From: Planctomycetia bacterium
GTDB taxonomy: Bacteria > Planctomycetota > Planctomycetia > Pirellulales > UBA1268
Assembly (NCBI GenBank): GCA_014192425.1
Contig: BJHK01000007.1
Span: forward strand, 62,001 to 126,000
Direction of reading: 5' to 3'
DNA length: 64,000 bases
In this document: positions 34,896 to 43,484 of the stretch, one piece after another
How positions within the stretch are numbered: position 1 is the stretch's first letter
Layout: every line of letters starts with the position of its first letter
Position numbers and translations under genes: made by a program
Notes under the pieces: generated by a model
What the model was told of the DNA's origin: nothing
What the model saw: the letters and a program-made list of their open reading frames with translations, nothing else
The model's database searches: none

Positions 34896-35258
34896 ATGCC
34901 GAAACTGACGGTCGAGGGGGTGGGGACGTTCGAGGTGCCGGCCGGCAAGCGGCTCGTGAACGCCCTCGTGGACGAGTGCGGCATCGACCAACTCCACGCC
35001 TGCGGCGGCGGGGCCCGCTGCACCACCTGCCGGGTCGTGTTCTCCGCGGGGGAGCCCGGGCGGATGGCGAAGGCGGAGCGCGACGTGCTTGCGGCCAAGG
35101 GGCTCGCCGGCGCGCCGGGGCTGCGGCTCTCCTGCCAGATCACCTGCGAGGCCGACATGACGCTCGCGGCCCCGAGCCGGCTGGCGGGTTCCGGTCGGGC
35201 CGACGCGGGCCGCCGGCCCGCCGACGCGATCGAGCCGCCGCCCGAGTGGTCGGCCTGA
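34896..35258 (+). CDS. 2Fe-2S ferredoxin
   Basis: A 120-residue plant-type ferredoxin. The cluster ligands are Cys36, Cys42 and Cys45 in HACGGGARCTTCRVVF and Cys80 in LRLSCQITCEADM. The spacing CxxxxxCxxC...C is that of adrenodoxin-like or plant-type ferredoxins. A GAGGAG ribosome binding site precedes the ATG. It starts 46 bp after the DUF1080 gene and may be co-transcribed. Its redox partner is not evident; the Rieske oxygenase at 21.4 kb needs such a donor but there is no positional link. Confidence 0.88.
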   Translation: MPKLTVEGVGTFEVPAGKRLVNALVDECGIDQLHACGGGARCTTCRVVFSAGEPGRMAKAERDVLAAKGLAGAPGLRLSCQITCEADMTLAAPSRLAGSGRADAGRRPADAIEPPPEWSA

Positions 35259-35324
35259 GCCGGTCCGGCCTCGCTCGACACGATCAGGAGTCGACGAGGT
35301 ACGCCAGCAGGCAGCCTGCCGTGA

Positions 35325-35352
35325 TTGACGGCCATGGAAACGCATGTATACT
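35325..35352 (+). promoter_or_regulatory. Sigma70-type promoter for the small-protein gene
   Basis: TTGACG (35325-35330) and TATACT (35347-35352) are 16 bp apart, ahead of a GAGGAGGAG ribosome binding site and the ATG at 35397. Confidence 0.7.
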
Positions 35353-35396
35353 ATGGGCCGTCGCGGTGGGACTGGTGCCGCGTCGAGGAGGAGCCA

Positions 35397-35651
35397 ATGG
35401 ATATCGCCGGAGTTCGGGCCGCCCTGCACGCCCAGCCGTTCACCGCTTTCACCATCCGACTCGCCGACGGTCGGGCGTTGCACGTGCCGCATCCAGATTT
35501 TGTGGCGGTGACGCCGCGCCGGGTCATCGTCGGCACGATTGACGACACGTGGTCGGTCTTGGAGCCGCTGCTGATCGTGTCGCTCGAGCACGCTGCAGGG
35601 ACGCAGGACGCCGATGCTCGTGACGGTGGGCCCGGGCGGATGGCAGGCTAG
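35397..35651 (+). CDS. Small protein of unknown function (paralogue of the one at 8228)
   Basis: An 84-residue protein with the same plan as the 8228 product: a helix ending in QPFTAFTIRLADGR, then VPHPDFVAVTPRRVIVGT. It also has its own strong promoter and a GAGGAGGAG ribosome binding site, and is again a single-gene unit. The Gly/Asp-rich tail differs. Function unknown. Confidence 0.85.
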   Translation: MDIAGVRAALHAQPFTAFTIRLADGRALHVPHPDFVAVTPRRVIVGTIDDTWSVLEPLLIVSLEHAAGTQDADARDGGPGRMAG

Positions 35652-35662
35652 TTCGTCTCCAG

Positions 35663-36685
35663 CTAGCTCGTCTCCAGCAGTTTGCAGTTGGACCGCAGCC
35701 AGGCGGCGGTCTCGCGCAGCCGGTCGTCCAGCGCGGCCGCGGCCGTGAAGCCGAGGTCGCGACGGGCTTTCGCGGCCGACGCGGCCCAACTGCCCGCCGT
35801 CGCCTCGCGGAGCTTGTCGGGAGAGACGATGCTCGGCTGGCCGAGGGCGTTCCAGAAGGCCTGCACGGCGAGGCTGGCCGGCCAGGCCAACGCGACGGGC
35901 AGCGGGACGACGAGCACGCTGCGGCCGAGGGCGGCCGCGATCCGCCGGCCGAGGTCGCCGTAGGTGGGATGCTCGCGGTCGTCGCAGGCGTTGTAGATGC
36001 CCTGACCGGTCAGCGCCGGGCCGGCCACGAGCCGCTCGCCGCGGTCGGCTGCCGCCGTCAGCAGGGGGACGAGGTCGGCGACGTGGAGCAGCGAGAGTGG
36101 CGCGTCGCGAAATCCCATCCGGACGTGGAGGCGGATGCGGTCGATCGACTGGAAGGCCGCCGCGACCAGCTCGTCGCGGGGGCCGAACACGATCCCCGGT
36201 CGCACCACCGTGATCGGCAGCCGATCCGCCCGCAGTCGCAGTTCGCGCTCCCCGACGAGCTTGCTCGCGCCGTAGCGAGACACCGGTGCCGGTGGCAGCG
36301 ACTCGTCCAGCGGCGTCGGGCCCGGAGCCGGTCCCGCCGCGGCGAGCGACGAGATGTGGACGAGCGTCGGCGGCGTCCCGATGCGGCTGCAGGCGTCGGC
36401 GAGATCCCCGACCGCCCGGCCGTTGACCGCCGCGAAGTCGCCGCGGCGGCGCGAGGCGACGGTCCCACCCGCGCTGATCACCGTGCCGCAGCCGGCCAGG
36501 GCTCCCCCCCAGTCGGCGACGTTCTCCAGCGTTCCGGCCACCGTCTCCACGCCGTCGCGTTGTAGCCGCAGCGCCCGGTCCGGCGACCGGACCAGGCAGC
36601 GCACGGCGTGCCCGCGGTCGCGGTACCAGTCCACGAGGTGACTGCCGATGAAGCCGGTCGCACCGGTGATGAAGACCGTCTGCAT
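35663..36685 (-). CDS. NAD(P)-dependent epimerase/dehydratase (extended SDR)
   Basis: A 340-residue SDR with the nucleotide motif ITGATGFIGSHLVDWY at 6-21, LVHISSLAAAG for the catalytic Ser, RYGASKLVGE for Tyr and Lys, and VRPGIVFGPRDE. The C-terminal half resembles 3-beta-hydroxysteroid dehydrogenase/ sugar-epimerase relatives. It is clearly host-like in codon use, unlike the SDR of the cassette at 17.3 kb. Substrate unknown. Confidence 0.88.
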   Translation of the reverse strand: MQTVFITGATGFIGSHLVDWYRDRGHAVRCLVRSPDRALRLQRDGVETVAGTLENVADWGGALAGCGTVISAGGTVASRRRGDFAAVNGRAVGDLADACSRIGTPPTLVHISSLAAAGPAPGPTPLDESLPPAPVSRYGASKLVGERELRLRADRLPITVVRPGIVFGPRDELVAAAFQSIDRIRLHVRMGFRDAPLSLLHVADLVPLLTAAADRGERLVAGPALTGQGIYNACDDREHPTYGDLGRRIAAALGRSVLVVPLPVALAWPASLAVQAFWNALGQPSIVSPDKLREATAGSWAASAAKARRDLGFTAAAALDDRLRETAAWLRSNCKLLETS

Positions 36686-36907
36686 GACGAACGACCGCGG
36701 AGTCGCCGGTCGGTGGAATTCCCCCGCGACCGATCGGGATCAAGCATGATTCGCGATCTCGGCCATGCAACTGCGGAGCGGCCGGTGCGAACCTCCGGTC
36801 TGGCGGTCCCGCCGACTGCCGTCCGGCCCGGCTTGTCGCCCGGAAGGCGGGCGTGCTAGGGTCGCGGCGGTCGTTGCTCGATCGCTCGTGCCCGCCTCGC
36901 GTCTGCC

Positions 36908-37609
36908 ATGCACGCCGCCATCCTTCAGTACCTCCCACCGGGCACCGAACCGCACGTCGCCGACCTGCTCGGCGGGCTTCCGCTCCACGTCCGACTCGCC
37001 CGGCCGCGGCGCACGAAACTCGGCGACCATCGCCCCCCCGGCCGCGGCTGGAGCGTGCACCGGATCACGATCAACGACGACCTGAACCCGTACGCCTTCA
37101 TGACGACGCTGCTCCACGAGATCGCGCACGCAGCGGCCTGGGAACGGAATCGCCCCCTGCGGCGGCGCATCATGCCGCACGGCGCGGAATGGAAGGGGGC
37201 GTTCGCGGAGGTGCTGGCGCCGGTCGTCCGCCGGGGACTGCTGCCTGCCGACGTCGAGGCGGCGCTGGCCCGCACCATGCTGCGACCGGCGGCCGCCACC
37301 TGCAGCGATCGCGGACTGGCGCTCGCGCTGGCCCGCTACGACCGGCTCGACCCGGGGAAGATCCGGGCCGAGGAGTTGGCCGTCGGCACCTGGTTTCGGG
37401 TCGACGACGGGACGGTGTTTCAGGCCGGACCGGTCCTGCGGACGCGGCGCCGGTGCATCGAGGCCCGGACCGGCGCCGAGTACGTCGTGCACGGACTGGC
37501 GAAGGTCGAGCCCCTCGACGGGGCCGAGGTGCGGGCCCTGGGACGGTGCCGGCGGGCCGTCAGCGGACCTGCGGGCCGGCCGGGCTCGCGGTCCGGGCGT
37601 TCTGCATGA
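36908..37609 (+). CDS. SprT-like zinc metalloprotein
   Basis: A 233-residue protein with the SprT zinc site: His70, Glu71 and His74 in TLLHEIAHA, with the third ligand His91 in MPHGAEWKGAFAEVLAP, the MxPHGxxW feature of the family. The zinc-ribbon usually found at the C-terminus is not obvious; the last 60 residues are basic. The family includes the DNA-protein crosslink protease SPRTN, but bacterial members are mostly uncharacterised. The ATG at 36908 fits the family start. Confidence 0.82.
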   Translation: MHAAILQYLPPGTEPHVADLLGGLPLHVRLARPRRTKLGDHRPPGRGWSVHRITINDDLNPYAFMTTLLHEIAHAAAWERNRPLRRRIMPHGAEWKGAFAEVLAPVVRRGLLPADVEAALARTMLRPAAATCSDRGLALALARYDRLDPGKIRAEELAVGTWFRVDDGTVFQAGPVLRTRRRCIEARTGAEYVVHGLAKVEPLDGAEVRALGRCRRAVSGPAGRPGSRSGRSA

Positions 37610-37769
37610 GCGTCTGCCCCTCGCGCAGCACCCCTTCGGCAACCGCCTCGACCTTCTGCTTGTCGATCGAGATCTCGATCTGATTGCCCTGCGGGGAGAA
37701 CGAAAGGTGGATGGCGCCGGCAGCCACGAGGCCCCCGCCGACGAGACCGAGAAGGATCAGCGTGCGCAT
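37560..37769 (-). CDS. Small membrane-anchored protein
   Basis: A 69-residue protein with one N-terminal membrane segment (RTLILLGLVGGGLVAAGAI) and a short polar tail containing NQIEISIDKQKVEAVAEG. The ATG at 37769 was chosen because it starts this segment. The IxIDKxK motif is one I associate with small uncharacterised planctomycete proteins. Its 3' end overlaps the end of the SprT-like gene by about 50 bp on the other strand. Confidence 0.65.
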   Translation of the reverse strand: MRTLILLGLVGGGLVAAGAIHLSFSPQGNQIEISIDKQKVEAVAEGVLREGQTLMQNARTASPAGPQVR

Positions 37770-37927
37770 GACGTCGTTGCTCCTGCATACTCCGTGAATG
37801 AACCAAGCCGCGGCCGGCACCGGACCGGTCGCGAGGGGCAGGAGGATGGCACAACCCGGGTCAGGGAGCAACGGTGAATTGGGCCGGGAAAACAGCCCTC
37901 AGGCGGCCGCCTGACGGCTGTCGGACC

Positions 37928-38164
37928 TCAGCGGGCCGCCCGTGTCCGCTCCGGCTGGGGTGTGGCCCGCGTGTGACGGCGGCGCATGGTGTTGCCGTAG
38001 ACGTGCAGCGGTCGGTAGGGGCGGTCCTCGATGGGCGTGGCCTTGAGCTTGTCGCGGGCCTCGCCAATCACCACGACCCGGGGATCGAAACCGGTGCCTG
38101 CGGCGTCGGCGCCAGCGGGCAGAAACGCGGCCGCACCAAGGGCCACAACGATGAACCTGCGCAT
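37928..38164 (-). CDS. Small exported protein
   Basis: A 78-residue protein with a signal peptide (MRRFIVVALGAAAFLPAGADA) and a mature part that includes ATPIEDRPYRPLHVYGNTMR followed by a basic tail. An AAGGAGG ribosome binding site lies 11 bases upstream. The mature sequence is of a type seen in planctomycete hypotheticals; no function is known. Confidence 0.7.
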   Translation of the reverse strand: MRRFIVVALGAAAFLPAGADAAGTGFDPRVVVIGEARDKLKATPIEDRPYRPLHVYGNTMRRRHTRATPQPERTRAAR

Positions 38165-38452
38165 GCTTTCTCATGCCTCCTTGTCGTTGCACCGGACTAC
38201 ATTTCGACTGATCGGACCGGCGCGGCGAAAAGTGCTGGCTCCGCTCCGAGCGCCGCGAAGCCGCCAGATTCGCTATGCGCGGAACCCTGCCTGCGAGGGG
38301 GGGGGCCGCCGAGGTGTTCGGCGGCGGCCGCGATGACGGCGACCGACGCCGTGCAGGTGCGGGCGATGTCGTCTATGCTGCGGAGTAACGCGGTCCGATT
38401 TCGGCCGCGCGGACAGCCAGGCGAAGTCGCTGACGCACCGAGGAGACGTTCG

Positions 38453-39367
38453 ATGCGAGTCGTTCACCGGGTGATGGGGGGATGGGTGGCGGCGTGGGCC
38501 GTCATGACGAGCGCCATGGTCTGCCGGGCGGACGAACCGGCGCGGCCGGCGGCCAACCCCGTGGTCGCGGCCGTCACGGCCGCGTCGGCCGCCTACGCGC
38601 GGGCCTTCAACGAACGCGACTTCAAGGCCATCGGCAGCCAGTGGACGGCCAATGCCGAACTCGTCGAGGGGGGCAGCCGCGTCGCCGGCCGGGAGCGGAT
38701 CGTGACCTCGATCCGCGGCTGGCTCGATCGCCATCCCCAGGCGGCGCTCGACCTGGTGGTCACCGACGTCGATCTGATGGCGGCCCCGCTGGCCCGCGTG
38801 AGCGGTGTGATGCGGTTCACTCGCAAGCCGGGCGAGCGGCCGGTCGAGTCGCGGTTCGTGTCGCTCCGCGTCCTCGAGGAGGGGACGTGGCGGTTGGCGG
38901 AGTCGATCGTCGCCCCCAGCCACGCCGCCGCGCTCGACGACCTCGAATGGATCCTCGGTACCTGGCAGGCGACGGATGCGCAGGCCGGCACGAGCGTCGA
39001 GACGACCTATGAACGGGCCCTCGGCGGCTACGCGATCGTCGGCCGCACGAAGGTCCGCCCCAAGACCGGGGCGGCGATCGAGACACTGGAGATCGTGCAT
39101 GCGGACCGGGCCTCCGGCACGGTTCGTTCCTGGACGTTCGACTCCACCGGCGCTCGGGCGGAGGGGGTGCTGGAGACGGAGGGGACGACGCTCAACCAGG
39201 CGATGATCGGCACGCCCTCCGCGGCCGTCGGCGGCAGCATCGCCCGCTGGGAACGGGTCATCGCGCCGGCCGGCGAAGGCCGCTTCACGCTGCACGCCAT
39301 CGACCGCAGCGTCGACGGGCAGTTGCTCCCCGACGGCGCCCCGCTGCACTTCCGCAGGATTCACTAA
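38453..39367 (+). CDS. Secreted SnoaL/NTF2-like protein
   Basis: A 304-residue exported protein. A signal peptide (VMGGWVAAWAVMTSAMVCRA) is followed by an NTF2-like domain (SAAYARAFNERDFKAIGSQW, AELVEGGSRVAGRERI), as in SgcJ/EcaC and DUF4440 proteins. A second domain from about 165 begins LEWILGTWQATDAQAGTSVE and may be a lipocalin-like repeat. The AGGAG before 38453 sets the start. The NTF2-like fold often binds small hydrophobic ligands; role unknown. Found in many planctomycetes as multiple paralogues. Confidence 0.8.
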   Translation: MRVVHRVMGGWVAAWAVMTSAMVCRADEPARPAANPVVAAVTAASAAYARAFNERDFKAIGSQWTANAELVEGGSRVAGRERIVTSIRGWLDRHPQAALDLVVTDVDLMAAPLARVSGVMRFTRKPGERPVESRFVSLRVLEEGTWRLAESIVAPSHAAALDDLEWILGTWQATDAQAGTSVETTYERALGGYAIVGRTKVRPKTGAAIETLEIVHADRASGTVRSWTFDSTGARAEGVLETEGTTLNQAMIGTPSAAVGGSIARWERVIAPAGEGRFTLHAIDRSVDGQLLPDGAPLHFRRIH

Positions 39368-39432
39368 GGCCGGATGCACGAGACCGAGACACACCGGGAT
39401 TCCACTCCGCCAGGTACGAGGAGACGAGCAAG

Positions 39433-40719
39433 ATGACGACGAGGCATGGTTGCAGGCGCATGACCGCGCTGACGGCGCTGTTCGGGATCATGGCGCAGGT
39501 CCTCCTGCCGACGACGGGGCTGGGCCACGGCGGCGGCGGCGGGCACGTCGGCGGCCACGGTGGCGGCGGCGGTGGTCGCATGGGGGGATTCTCCGGCGGC
39601 GGCCGCGGTGACTTCGGCGGCGGCCGGGGCGACTTTGGCGGCGGCCGCGGCATGGAGGGGGCCCGTGACTTCGGCCCGCGCGACTTCGGCCCGCGCGAGG
39701 AGGGGGCCCGCGACTTCGGTGGCGACCGGGGCGCGGAAGGGCTCCGCGGCCTTGACGGCGGGCGCGCGCTCGACGGCGGCGGACGCCTCGACGGCGGCGG
39801 ACGCCTCGATGGCGGTGGCGCCGGGCACTTTGCCGGTGACGGCCACGTCTCCCGTGCCGACTTCCAGCGGATCGCGGGGCAGGGGGGCGCCGTCGGCCGG
39901 CAGGGTGTCCGGCCCTACTCGCGGAACACGCTCGTCAACCGGGGCGATGCGATCCGCAACAACTTCTACAACGGCGGCTGGTATGGCGGCCGGGGCTGGT
40001 ACGGCGCCCACTTCAACGCGTGGTGGCCGGGGGGCTGGTACGGCGGATTCGGCTGGGGCCTCGGCGTTGGCCTGCTCGGCGGCCTCGCCTGGGGCGAACT
40101 CGCCTCGTGGGGCGGCTACGGGTCGGCGCCGATCGCCTATGACTACGGCACCACCGTCTGCTATCAGGACGAGGGAGTGAGCGTCGGCGGCACGGTCGTG
40201 GGCTCGCCGCAGCAGTACGCCGACCAGGCTTCGACGATCGCGGCGCAGGGCGGGGCCGACGCGAAGATCGCCGCCGACGACCAGTGGCGGCCGCTGGGCG
40301 TGTTCGCGCTGGCCCGGTCGGAGGAGACCAACCCGGGCACGTTCCTCAGCCTGGCGATCGACAAGGAGGGGCTGCTGCGCGGCTCCTACTACGACGCGGT
40401 CTCCGACTCGACGCAGAACGTCACCGGCAAGGTCGACAAGAAGACGCAGCGCGCGGCGTGGACGCTCGGCGACAAGAAGACGCCGGTCTACGAGGCGGGC
40501 CTGAGCAACCTCACGCAGCAGCAGACCACGATTCTCGTCCACCGCGACGGCGGCAAGGTGGAGCAGATGCTGCTCGTGCGCGTGCAGGAGCGGCCGGGGG
40601 AGGAATCGAATCCGGGCACCACGGGGGCCAACAAGCCGGCAACGCCGCCGACTCCAGGCGTGAAGCCCGCCCCGCAGCCGGCGGTCGAGTCGGAGCAGAT
40701 CGAAGAGGATTCGCAGTGA
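39433..40719 (+). CDS. Glycine-rich secreted protein
   Basis: A 428-residue exported protein. After the signal region, residues about 32-130 are a low-complexity stretch of Gly with His, Arg, Asp and Phe, with repeats GRGDFGG and DFGPR. A Trp/Tyr/Gly-rich middle follows (YNGGWYGGRGWYGAHF). The C-terminal part from about 270 is a more ordered domain with LGVFALARSEETNPGTFLSLA and ends in a Pro/Ala/Glu tail. Similar proteins in planctomycetes carry the label mu-protocadherin-like, which says little. Probably a cell-surface protein. Its stop overlaps the next GTG start (GTGA). Confidence 0.75.
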   Translation: MTTRHGCRRMTALTALFGIMAQVLLPTTGLGHGGGGGHVGGHGGGGGGRMGGFSGGGRGDFGGGRGDFGGGRGMEGARDFGPRDFGPREEGARDFGGDRGAEGLRGLDGGRALDGGGRLDGGGRLDGGGAGHFAGDGHVSRADFQRIAGQGGAVGRQGVRPYSRNTLVNRGDAIRNNFYNGGWYGGRGWYGAHFNAWWPGGWYGGFGWGLGVGLLGGLAWGELASWGGYGSAPIAYDYGTTVCYQDEGVSVGGTVVGSPQQYADQASTIAAQGGADAKIAADDQWRPLGVFALARSEETNPGTFLSLAIDKEGLLRGSYYDAVSDSTQNVTGKVDKKTQRAAWTLGDKKTPVYEAGLSNLTQQQTTILVHRDGGKVEQMLLVRVQERPGEESNPGTTGANKPATPPTPGVKPAPQPAVESEQIEEDSQ

Positions 40720-41627
40720 CCCGTGCCGCCAGCGTCGGCCGGCCACTGGCCGGCCTGATCGCGGCGGCGGCCTGCGGCCTTGTGGCCTGTGGCGGATGCG
40801 GTCCGGTGGGGCGGGACGGGACCGGGCTACCGAGCGCGGCCGGCCGGCCGGGAGCGGACGCGGGCTCGACCACCGATCTCGCCAGCCGGTTCGGCGTGGG
40901 CCGGTGGGTCGATCTGACGCATGCCTTTGGCGCCGACACGATCTATTGGCCGACCGAGAAGGGATTCGTGCTGGAGCGGGAGTTCGCCGGCCCCAACTCC
41001 AAGGGCTATTACTACGCCGCCAACCGGATCGTGACGGCCGAGCACGGCGGCACGCACCTCGACGCACCCCGGCACTTCGCCGCGGGAGCACGGACCGCCG
41101 ACCAGATCGACGTGGCCCGGCTCGTCGGGCCGGCCGTCGTCGTCGACGTGACCCGGCAGTGTGCCGCCGACCCGGCCTACGAGGTCGGCCTTGACGATCT
41201 CGTGGCCTGGGAGCGGACCCACGGCCGGCAGCTCGTCGACGTCATTGTCCTCCTGCGGACGGGCTGGGGGGCGAAGTGGCCCGACCGGGAGGCGTACCTC
41301 GGCACCGCGGCGACGGGGCCCGAGGCGGTGGCACAGCTGCGGTTTCCGGGACTCGCACCCGCGGCCGCCCGTTGGCTCGTCGATCATCGCCGGATTCGCG
41401 CCATCGGCATCGACACGGCGAGCATCGACCACGGCCCCTCCACCCACTTCGGCGCCCACGTCGCCCTGTGCACGGCGGAGGTGCCGGTGTTCGAGAACGT
41501 GGCCGATCTCGCGGCGCTGCCCGCCACGGGCGCCTTCGTGGCGGCGTTGCCGATGAAGATCGCCGGCGGGAGCGGCGGCCCGCTGCGGATCGTGGCCCGG
41601 CTTCCCGATGCGGACGGCGGTCGTTGA
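40716..41627 (+). CDS. Cyclase-family (kynurenine formamidase-like) lipoprotein
   Basis: A 303-residue metal-dependent hydrolase. The signature HGGTHLDAPRHF (110-121) gives the metal ligands His110, His114 and Asp116, and GIDTASIDHGPSTHF later is typical of the cyclase/kynurenine formamidase family. The N-terminus has a lipoprotein signal ending ACGLVACGGC, with Cys25 or Cys28 as lipid site. The GTG start overlaps the stop of the glycine-rich gene (GTGA), so the two are coupled. It should hydrolyse an amide or ester outside the cytoplasm; substrate unknown. Confidence 0.88.
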   Translation: MTRAASVGRPLAGLIAAAACGLVACGGCGPVGRDGTGLPSAAGRPGADAGSTTDLASRFGVGRWVDLTHAFGADTIYWPTEKGFVLEREFAGPNSKGYYYAANRIVTAEHGGTHLDAPRHFAAGARTADQIDVARLVGPAVVVDVTRQCAADPAYEVGLDDLVAWERTHGRQLVDVIVLLRTGWGAKWPDREAYLGTAATGPEAVAQLRFPGLAPAAARWLVDHRRIRAIGIDTASIDHGPSTHFGAHVALCTAEVPVFENVADLAALPATGAFVAALPMKIAGGSGGPLRIVARLPDADGGR

Positions 41628-41721
41628 CGGCCGCGAAACCGGCTATGATCGCGGCCCGCCGGTGGGCGGGCCGCGGTGCCCGGCCCGACGCGGCGATCAC
41701 CGGGCAACGAAGGAGACGGCG

Positions 41722-42273
41722 ATGGCGAAGAAGATCGTGATGCGGACGGGCGAGGCGCTGGTCGAGGCCGACGAGGCATGGAGCGCGGCGGAGCCGGAGG
41801 TGGTGATCGGCGAGCTCGACGGTCCCGTCGGCTACGCGATCGCCAACCTGATCGGCGACCAGGTCAAGGGGCACACGCGGGTCTGGGCGATCCTCAACAG
41901 CGACGTCCAGGTCAGGCCTGCGACGCTGATGGTCAGCAAGTACACGGCCCCCAACGCCCGCTACACGAACATCCTCATGGGCACGGTCCAGGCGGCGATC
42001 GCCAACGCCGTGCTCGATTCCGTCCGCGACGGGCACATCCCCAAGGCGAAGGTCAACGACATCGGGATCATCGTGGCGGTGTGGCTCGATCCGGCAGCTG
42101 GCGATGCGAAGGCGAAGATTGACCACGAGGTGCTGTTTCGCACGCACCGCGAGGCGACGGCCAAGGCGATCGCCAAGGCGATGCGGAACGAGCCCACGAT
42201 CGACTGGCTGCTCAAGAACCAGAAGAAGGTCGGCCACTACTTTCACGACCTGGCCGTGAAGGGGGAGCTGTGA
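41722..42273 (+). CDS. fae: Formaldehyde-activating enzyme (Fae) homologue
   Basis: A 183-residue protein that follows Fae along most of its length: RTGEALVEA at the start, RPATLMVSKYTAPNA, ILMGTVQAAIANAVLDSVRDGHIP and THREATAKAIAKAM. True Fae joins formaldehyde to tetrahydromethanopterin and has a conserved catalytic His in an EVAHIDL segment. The matching stretch here is PEVVIGELDGPVG, without that His. It may therefore not catalyse the reaction, or may use another residue or serve as a formaldehyde sensor. AAGGAGA precedes the ATG. No other H4MPT-pathway gene is in the window. Confidence 0.8.
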   Translation: MAKKIVMRTGEALVEADEAWSAAEPEVVIGELDGPVGYAIANLIGDQVKGHTRVWAILNSDVQVRPATLMVSKYTAPNARYTNILMGTVQAAIANAVLDSVRDGHIPKAKVNDIGIIVAVWLDPAAGDAKAKIDHEVLFRTHREATAKAIAKAMRNEPTIDWLLKNQKKVGHYFHDLAVKGEL

Positions 42274-42332
42274 GCCGGCGGGAAAAACGGGCAAGAGGTG
42301 GCTGACACCTTTTCCTTGGTGGCGTGACTCCT

Positions 42333-42548
42333 CCCGGCCGCGGCGGCTGAAGACGGCCCGACGAACCTGACCTACACGTTCACCCGCACGGGCGCCAGCA
42401 CCGCGCCGTTGACGGTCAACTACGGCCTCGCCGGCAGCGCCACGCAGGGCACGGGCTTCACCGTCGTTGGCGGAACGCCCGGAACGAACACGTTCGCCGC
42501 CGGTGTGGCGACGGCGAACGTGACGGTCGATCCCACGGCCGATTCCGA
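42333..42548 (+). pseudogene. Calx-beta-like domain fragment
   Basis: An open stretch encodes TNLTYTFTRTGASTAPLTVN and TGFTVVGGTPGTNTFAAGVA, matching the strand pattern of Calx-beta repeats of large adhesins. It has no start and runs straight into an IS3 transposase fragment at about 42549, so it is a relic of a surface-protein gene cut by the insertion. A REP-like GGTGGCTGACACC lies at about 42297. Confidence 0.55.
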
Positions 42549-43103
42549 AGTCGACCTGCGGACGGACCAGGCAAAGCGGCTGAAGGATCTTGAGAAGGAG
42601 AACGCTCGGCTGAAGCGGCTCCTCGCGGACGCCGAGCTCGACAAGGCGATCCTTCGGGAGGCGGCCCTGGGTAGACCGCAGGTCGGCGCAGCAAACTTCT
42701 GAGCCCGGCGAAGCGGTGCCAGGCGGTCGAGCATGTGCGTGACATGCCAGGCCGTGACGTGGTGGCCGAACGCCGGGCATGCCGGGTGCTTGGGCAGGCG
42801 AGGAACACGCAGCACCGCAAGGCGCGCGTTGCCGACGACGAGCCACGGCTCGTGAAGCGGATCGCCTGGATGGCCTGCGACTACGGGCGTTACGGCTACC
42901 GTCGTATGACGGCCCTTCTGCGGGCCGAAGGCTGGTGGGTGAACCACGAGCGGGTGGAACGGATCTGGCGACAGGAGGGCCTGAAGGTGCCTGCAAAACA
43001 GCCGAAGCAGCGAAGGCTCTGGCTTGGGGATGGGTCATGCATCCGGCTGCGGCCGACGCACCGCAACCACGTCTGGGTGTGCGCCCACCACAACCAGTCT
43101 TGA
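42549..43103 (+). mobile_element. Truncated IS3-family element (orfA end and orfB start)
   Basis: In the first frame, LKDLEKENARLKRLLADAEL and DKAILREAALG are the leucine-zipper end of an IS3 OrfA, stopping at 42702. OrfB begins in another frame just before that stop (LSPAKRCQAVEHVRDMPGR), as expected for programmed frameshifting. It continues through KRIAWMACDYGRYGYRRMT and VNHERVERIWRQEGLKVPAK to HVWVCAHHNQS, where it stops. The DDE catalytic core is missing, so the element is dead. Confidence 0.85.
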
Positions 43104-43160
43104 CGGGCCCGATAGCCTCGCGGGTTGACGTTGTTCATCCCGAATCGAAGGAGGCTTGCG

Positions 43161-43484
43161 ATGGCTCGGCAGAACGATCGACGCAAGTTGGCGGAGTGGC
43201 AGCAGCGGCTGCGGCGGTTTGAGAAGTCTGGCCTGACGGTGGCTCGGTTCTGCACGCGTGAACGGGTGGCGGTGCCGACGTTTTGGTACTGGCGGCGAAA
43301 GTGTGCGGACGACGCCCCAGCTCCACGGGCCGCTCCGGCCGTGTTCTCTCCGGTCGAGGTCGTCGGTAGCGGGACAGTCACTCTTCGGTCGGCGACGGGG
43401 GCGGTGATGGAACTGCCTGACGATCGGCTGGATCTCAACCGGGCCGTAGTCGAGGCTGCAGCAGGATCGCCAAAGCCATGCTGA
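43161..43484 (+). CDS. tnpA: IS66 accessory protein TnpA
   Basis: A 107-residue protein of the IS66 TnpA group: LAEWQQRLRRFEKSGLTVAR and CTRERVAVPTFWYWRRK form its helix-turn-helix. AAGGAGG precedes the ATG at 43161. Intact by length. Its stop overlaps the start of tnpB. Confidence 0.88.
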   Translation: MARQNDRRKLAEWQQRLRRFEKSGLTVARFCTRERVAVPTFWYWRRKCADDAPAPRAAPAVFSPVEVVGSGTVTLRSATGAVMELPDDRLDLNRAVVEAAAGSPKPC

